The notes beneath the pieces are model-generated. The model made no database searches, had not been told where the DNA came from, and saw only the letters and a program-made list of their open reading frames with translations. From NCBI GenBank assembly GCA_946479895.1, contig CAMLHT010000119.1, forward strand, positions 1 to 10,961: DNA of 10,961 nt. The letters run 5' to 3'. Shown here in pieces: positions 7,675 to 10,961 of this stretch. The stretch's first letter is position 1. Every line of letters starts with the position of its first letter. Position numbers and translations under genes: made by a program. The stretch comes from an uncultured Gemmatimonadota bacterium. GTDB taxonomy: Bacteria > Gemmatimonadota > Gemmatimonadetes > Gemmatimonadales > Gemmatimonadaceae.

Positions 7675-7988
7675 CGGTGGATGACGGAACGTGCACGGCC
7701 GCGCGAGCTGTCGTGCACGCCGGCGGGCGCGGCACCGAGTATGTCCGCGCGGGCCGAGGACCGGCGCTGGTTCTCGTGAGCGCGGACCTCGACAGCGCGG
7801 ACGTGATCGCCACGGTGAAGATGCTGGCGGCCGGATTCCTGGTCTTCGCCGCGGCGCCCGCACTCACCACGCCGGAAGAGCTGCACCTGTGGTTGCTCGG
7901 ATTCCTCGAAGGCCTGGGCGTGGCCCGGGCTCACCTGATGTTACACGCGTCGGTCGCCCCGACGCTGCTCACTGGAGAAATCAACTGA
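7671..7988 (+). CDS. Small alpha/beta-hydrolase-like protein lacking the catalytic elbow
   Basis: A 105-residue protein starting at GTG 7671, which overlaps the upstream stop (GTGA), and ending in TGA that overlaps the next start (TGATG). It follows the N-terminal outline of alpha/beta hydrolases. YVRAGRGPALVLVS matches the usual Y-x-x-x-G-x-GP-x-LVLLHG strand-turn. AAGFLVFAAAPAL stands where V-x-A-x-D-x-R-G is expected. EELHLWLLGFLEGLGVARAHLMLHAS corresponds to the helix and strand before the G-H-S-x-G nucleophile elbow. The HG oxyanion pair and the GxSxG serine are both absent, and the protein stops where the catalytic half would begin. It is therefore probably not an enzyme. It has no signal peptide. 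Coupled translation on both sides argues that it is expressed. The fold assignment is by eye and could be wrong; a recent relic is the alternative. No strong Shine-Dalgarno site precedes the GTG. Confidence 0.7.
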   Translation: MTVDDGTCTAARAVVHAGGRGTEYVRAGRGPALVLVSADLDSADVIATVKMLAAGFLVFAAAPALTTPEELHLWLLGFLEGLGVARAHLMLHASVAPTLLTGEIN

Positions 7989-8842
7989 TGTACAGGCTCA
8001 TACTGCTCGCGGCCCTCGGGATGTCTGTCGGCTGCGCGGGCGCGACGATCGGCAGTGGCGTTGGAGACAGGCAGCTCGAGCATCCGCCGTATTACGCTGG
8101 CAGTGGAGCGGCTGCCGCGCGCATCGTGCGGTACCCGATCGGCTTTCAGCCAGGCGCGTCGCAGGCGCCGATGTTCGACCCCGCGTCGGCCGCCGGCACC
8201 CCGGTGGCGGCGCTGCTCGCCGAGATGAACCGCTTCGCCGACTCGGTGTTCGCCGGCGCCGCGGTCCCCATGCCTAATGACAAGGGCATGCTCGCGCCGG
8301 ATACGTACTTCGGCTGCGAGCGCGACGCGACCGACGACTGTGTCGCGCGCGGCGACAGTGTCCTCGGCAGGCGCGGCACGACCATGCGACTGGCCGTCGC
8401 GCGCCCTTCGGGGGACTGGATCCGTCGTCACGCCGCTCTGCTCGACAGCGCCAACGCCACGCACGCGCTGCTGATCACGCTGGAGGTCGGGCAGTACTGG
8501 CCGCGACAGTCGGGATGGCTGGGGACGAAGTCGGTGGAGCTGGGAACCGATCATCGGGCCGAAGCCCCCTGGCTCACGTCGCTCGAGACGCCGGTCAGCG
8601 TGCTCCAGCTCACGGCGGCTCTCGTGGATCGCGAAGGCAAGGCGGTTCGCATCGGCGCAGAGGGCCTGCTTGCCCAGCGCACTCCGCTCGTGGCCAGCGC
8701 GATGGGCGCTCAGCGTCTGGTCACCGACGCCGACGTCGAGCGCGCCCGCGCCATGCGGCATGAGGACCGGCCAGGGAAGCCGCTCGTCTGGAAGGCGGCC
8801 CTCTGCCAGCTGGTTGGTGACCTCGCCGCCCGGCGCTGCTAG
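7988..8842 (+). CDS. Putative lipoprotein of unknown function
   Basis: A 284-residue protein with an N-terminal signal: MYRLILLAALGMSVGC, with Cys16 as the possible lipidated residue. The -3 Ser is atypical, so a plain signal peptide or uncleaved anchor remains possible. No named domain is recognised. The centre holds a close Cys pair (Cys110 and Cys118, in GCERDATDDC) that could form a disulfide in the periplasm. The second half, from about residue 133, alternates strands and helices (THALLITLEVGQYW, VSVLQLTAALVDREGKAVRIGAEGL). This loosely recalls the alpha/beta fold of envelope lipoproteins such as the CsgG group, a weak impression only. The protein ends in Cys284. GGAG at 7974-7977 is ten bases before the ATG, and the start overlaps the preceding stop, so it is translated as the third gene of the operon. 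Its TAG stop lies in the CTAG shared with the opposing gene. Confidence 0.85.
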   Translation: MYRLILLAALGMSVGCAGATIGSGVGDRQLEHPPYYAGSGAAAARIVRYPIGFQPGASQAPMFDPASAAGTPVAALLAEMNRFADSVFAGAAVPMPNDKGMLAPDTYFGCERDATDDCVARGDSVLGRRGTTMRLAVARPSGDWIRRHAALLDSANATHALLITLEVGQYWPRQSGWLGTKSVELGTDHRAEAPWLTSLETPVSVLQLTAALVDREGKAVRIGAEGLLAQRTPLVASAMGAQRLVTDADVERARAMRHEDRPGKPLVWKAALCQLVGDLAARRC

Positions 8843-9474
8843 CGCGCCGGCGGCCGTCGCCGGGTCGCCAGGTAGAGCACTACCGCGAACACGGCGCCCA
8901 GCGTGTCCATCAGCATGTCCTTCTGCGCGTCCCAGATGTCGCCCTGGCTGCCAAGGAAGTTCGCTCCCGCCTCGGCGTTCCCTCCGTAGGCGGCATAGCC
9001 CCACTCGATGAGCTCGTAGGTCATCGCCACGAACGCGATCGTGAAGATCGCGAAGAGCACGGCGAGCGTGCGGCTCATCGAGCGACGGACGAGCACGAAC
9101 TCGAGGATCCCGAAGGCGAAGAAACCGACCGAGAAATGCCCGACGCGGTCGAACATGTTCCGCTCGAAGCCGAACAGGTTGTTGAACCAGTCGAACGGAA
9201 CCCGCTCGAACGTGTAGTGGCCGCCCACCGTGTGCCAGTAGGGCAGCACGGACATCATGACGTATGCGAGCGGCGTGAAGCGGATGCCCCGCAGGTACAG
9301 GACGACCAGCGTGGCCACGACGGCGACGATCGGGATGTTTTCCGCCCACCAGGTCGCGCGGTCATAGGGCGCGATGGCCGCCCAGATGAAGAGGGCGACA
9401 TAGCCGGCGAGCAGGACCTTCGGCGTCAGGTTGTCGGCGGCCGAGGCGGGAGCGATCGTCGTCGAAGTCGTCAT
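8839..9474 (-). CDS. DUF2238 (YjdF-like) inner membrane protein
   Basis: A 211-residue polytopic membrane protein of the DUF2238 family, which includes E. coli YjdF; its function is unknown. Family signatures are clear: HTVGGHYTFERVPF, NMFDRVGHFSVGF, YELIEWGYA and the C-terminal FLGSQGDIWDAQKDMLMD before the last helix. The conserved His, Glu and Asp residues lie at membrane boundaries and could bind metal or protons, which is inference. About six hydrophobic segments are seen, near residues 19-36, 47-62, 66-82, 113-130, 136-157 and 190-205. The ATG is complement of 9472-9474. A TTG nine bases upstream would add three residues and is less likely. The length is normal. The stop overlaps the stop of the convergent lipoprotein gene at CTAG (8839-8842). 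The start faces the MFS gene across 59 bases. Confidence 0.92.
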   Translation of the reverse strand: MTTSTTIAPASAADNLTPKVLLAGYVALFIWAAIAPYDRATWWAENIPIVAVVATLVVLYLRGIRFTPLAYVMMSVLPYWHTVGGHYTFERVPFDWFNNLFGFERNMFDRVGHFSVGFFAFGILEFVLVRRSMSRTLAVLFAIFTIAFVAMTYELIEWGYAAYGGNAEAGANFLGSQGDIWDAQKDMLMDTLGAVFAVVLYLATRRRPPAR

Positions 9475-9520
9475 GAGGGCCAAGGTGTCGCTGATTGCGG
9501 CAGGGCGCCAGTCGCTTCGC

Positions 9521-9526
9521 TACCAT
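9521..9526 (+). promoter_or_regulatory. Likely -10 element of a leaderless MFS transcript
   Basis: TACCAT fits the T-A-n-n-n-T pattern of a -10 hexamer and ends seven bases before the ATG at 9534. The first transcribed base would therefore fall at or next to the start codon. No Shine-Dalgarno site precedes that ATG, as expected for a leaderless mRNA. The upstream TTGCGG (9495-9500) could be a -35, but the 20-base spacing is long. Confidence 0.45.
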
Positions 9527-9533
9527 TCCGCCC

Positions 9534-10961
9534 ATGAAATCCGAGGACACCCACGGTTTCCCCATCCGCCGCAATGCCGCCCTTCTCGCCGCGGCGATGG
9601 GCATGCACTCCGCCGCGCTGCAGCTCAGCGCCGCCATGTCATCCCTGACGTTCGCGCTCGTCACCGGCGTCTCCAGCCTTCTCGGCCTCGGTCCCGCCCT
9701 GACGATGCTGGCGGCGGCACTCACCGCGCAGCCCGCGGGGCGCCTGATGGATCGCGTCGGGCGCATTCCGGTCCTCGCCGCCGGCTTCATCGTCGGCGCC
9801 ACGGGCGCGGCACTGCTCGGCGTCGGCGCGCTGCGCCATTCGTCGGCGGCAGCCATCGCCGGGTTCATCATGTTCGGAATGGCCGGCGCGACGGGTGCGC
9901 TGGCGCGCGCGGCCGCCGGTGACATGTACCCGCCGGCGCATCGCGCGCGCGGAATCGCCTACGTGCTGTTCGGCGCGGTCTTCGGCGCCATCCTCGGGCC
10001 AACGGTGTTCGCGCCGCTCTTTCGCGGTCGCGACGTGTCGGCGTCCTCCCTCCTCCTGCCGTGGATCGCCGCGGCCGGAATGATGGTCGTCGCCGCGGCG
10101 ATCGTGCTCTTCGTGCGACCCGACCCGAAGCGCATCGCCGAGGCCATCGAGCGGTCGCTCGGCAAGGCCGACCAGCCGGTGATGACGGCCGCGCCGCTGC
10201 GCGAGATCGTCCGGCGGCCGGGCGTCAGGCCCGCGATGCTCGCGAGCGTCGTCAGCTTCGCCGTGATGGGGTCGGTCATGAACCTCACGGGCTCGATCAT
10301 CGTGCAGCATCATCACCACCCCCAGCATCTCGTCTTTCCGGTGATCGGGGCTCACGTGCTCGGGATGTACCTGCTGATGCCGGTCGTGGGCATGATCGTG
10401 GATCGCTTCGGCCGGCGCGGGACGCTCTCCGTGGGGCTCGCGATGCTTGGCGTCTCGGTCATCGCCCTGTCGTGGTTCGACGGCATCGTGCCCATCGGGA
10501 TCCTCCTCTTCGGGCTCGGCCTTGGCTGGAACATCTCGTTCGTGGCCGCCACCACCCAGCTCGCTGACCTCTCCAACGCCGCCGAGCGCGGCAAGCTGCT
10601 GGGGTTCAACGATTTCATCGCCGGTGTCAGTGCCTCGGCGCTCGTGATCGCCGGTGGTATGACCCTCAACGGCTTCGGCGTGAAGGTGCTGGCGATCGCC
10701 GTCTCGATGATCGCGTTCGCCCCGATCCCGGTGTTGCTCATCGGAGCGCGTCGCGCACGCGAGCTGATGCCGGCGCGCGCTACCAGACGACGATCAGTTC
10801 GCGTTCTTTTCCGCGGCGAGAGCGACGAGGCCGGGGAGTTGCGAGAGCTTCGTGACTTCGACTCGCACACCGCGCCCCTCGGCGTACCGCGGCGCCGACT
10901 CGATTGCCCTGGCCAGCGCCGCCGGCAGCCTTCGCTTCATGGCGTCGGCCACGGCCTTCTC
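9534..10961 (+). CDS. MFS transporter (3' end not resolved)
   Basis: A major facilitator superfamily permease, presumably drug or metabolite efflux; the substrate is unknown. The frame opens at ATG 9534 and has no stop up to the window end, 476 codons. Recognisable transporter sequence covers residues 1 to about 417, a full 12-helix length. The loop 2-3 signature GRLMDRVGR is at 69-77. Its second-half counterpart VDRFGRRG is at 289-296, after GMI. A helix-rich pattern with many Gly and Ala runs between and after them. Residues 258-265 read QHHHHPQH just before helix 8; related MFS proteins, from memory, have a similar His-rich stretch here. After about 10785 the frame becomes Arg-rich and lies opposite another gene, so the true stop is probably near 10765-10790. 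A sequence error or a genuine overlap remain possible. It is divergent from the DUF2238 gene and probably leaderless. Confidence 0.88.
   Translation, partial: MKSEDTHGFPIRRNAALLAAAMGMHSAALQLSAAMSSLTFALVTGVSSLLGLGPALTMLAAALTAQPAGRLMDRVGRIPVLAAGFIVGATGAALLGVGALRHSSAAAIAGFIMFGMAGATGALARAAAGDMYPPAHRARGIAYVLFGAVFGAILGPTVFAPLFRGRDVSASSLLLPWIAAAGMMVVAAAIVLFVRPDPKRIAEAIERSLGKADQPVMTAAPLREIVRRPGVRPAMLASVVSFAVMGSVMNLTGSIIVQHHHHPQHLVFPVIGAHVLGMYLLMPVVGMIVDRFGRRGTLSVGLAMLGVSVIALSWFDGIVPIGILLFGLGLGWNISFVAATTQLADLSNAAERGKLLGFNDFIAGVSASALVIAGGMTLNGFGVKVLAIAVSMIAFAPIPVLLIGARRARELMPARATRRRSVRVLFRGESDEAGELRELRDFDSHTAPLGVPRRRLDCPGQRRRQPSLHGVGHGLL
10794..10961 (-). CDS. C-terminal fragment of an unrecognised protein
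   Basis: The last 55 codons of a minus-strand gene that continues beyond the window; the stop TGA is complement of 10794-10796. The peptide reads as normal protein, with an amphipathic helix (EKAVADAMKRRLPAALARAI), then APRYAEGRGVRVEV and a final helix LPGLVALAAEKNAN. Third codon positions are mostly G or C, as in confirmed neighbours. There is no signal or membrane segment in the visible part. I do not recognise the family. It is convergent with the MFS transporter and lies opposite that gene's open 3' frame; the minus-strand reading looks more protein-like than the plus-strand tail. Confidence 0.6.
   Translation of the reverse strand, partial: EKAVADAMKRRLPAALARAIESAPRYAEGRGVRVEVTKLSQLPGLVALAAEKNAN

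Noticed and set aside
7691..8842. Longer start for the third operon gene, adding 99 residues
   Set aside because: The added residues are Arg-rich out-of-frame sequence over the small hydrolase-like gene; the ATG at 7988 has a good GGAG site and begins a signal sequence.
7931..9349. 472-codon minus-strand frame spanning two genes
   Set aside because: It covers parts of two well-supported genes in a different frame and has shadow-like Arg/His-rich composition.
9475..9483. TTG start at complement of 9481-9483 for the DUF2238 gene
   Set aside because: It adds only three residues, and the ATG at complement 9472-9474 is the more usual start codon.

Overview
GC-rich bacterial DNA with strongly GC-biased third codon positions, dense gene packing and a large share of exported proteins. 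An exported S9 peptidase, a lipoprotein with Ig-like domains and a TolB-type propeller, a giant NB-ARC/TPR/BTAD regulator and a dispersed palindromic repeat of the GTCATCCTGGGCG...GGAGCGAAGGA type together suggest Gemmatimonadota or a related soil phylum such as Acidobacteriota. This is inference from style and families; there is no rRNA or other phylogenetic marker. No tRNA, rRNA, CRISPR array, insertion sequence or phage gene was found.

Layout. 44-481 (+): a GxxExxY-family protein with a PD-(D/E)XK-like core. 548-2596 (+): secreted S9 prolyl-oligopeptidase-family peptidase with an intact Ser/Asp/His triad. 2608-2668: a long imperfect palindrome between convergent genes. 2681-2839 (-): a 52-residue, highly charged protein. 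2873-2881: a small palindrome that could be a -10 element in both directions. 2956-5838 (+): a 960-residue regulator with the order NB-ARC ATPase, TPR, winged helix, BTAD, which is the reverse of AfsR. 5814-5882: TTAAG repeats flanked by a 9-bp inverted repeat. 5956-8842 (+): three overlapping genes, namely a Big_2/propeller lipoprotein, a 105-residue relic-like alpha/beta-hydrolase protein and a 284-residue putative lipoprotein. 8839-9474 (-): a DUF2238/YjdF-like membrane protein, convergent with that operon and sharing a CTAG stop. 9534 onward (+): an MFS transporter whose frame stays open to the window end. 10794-10961 (-): the C-terminus of another gene, opposed to the MFS frame.

How the parts may work together. 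The unit 5814-8842 is the most interesting. A large signal-integrating regulator is followed by a repeat cluster suited to be its operator. Three tightly coupled genes come next, two with lipoprotein-type signals and one that looks like an alpha/beta hydrolase stripped of its catalytic elbow. This could be a regulated envelope module, but its function is not known from sequence. The flanking genes (GxxExxY protein, peptidase, DUF2238 protein, MFS transporter) look like independent transcription units.
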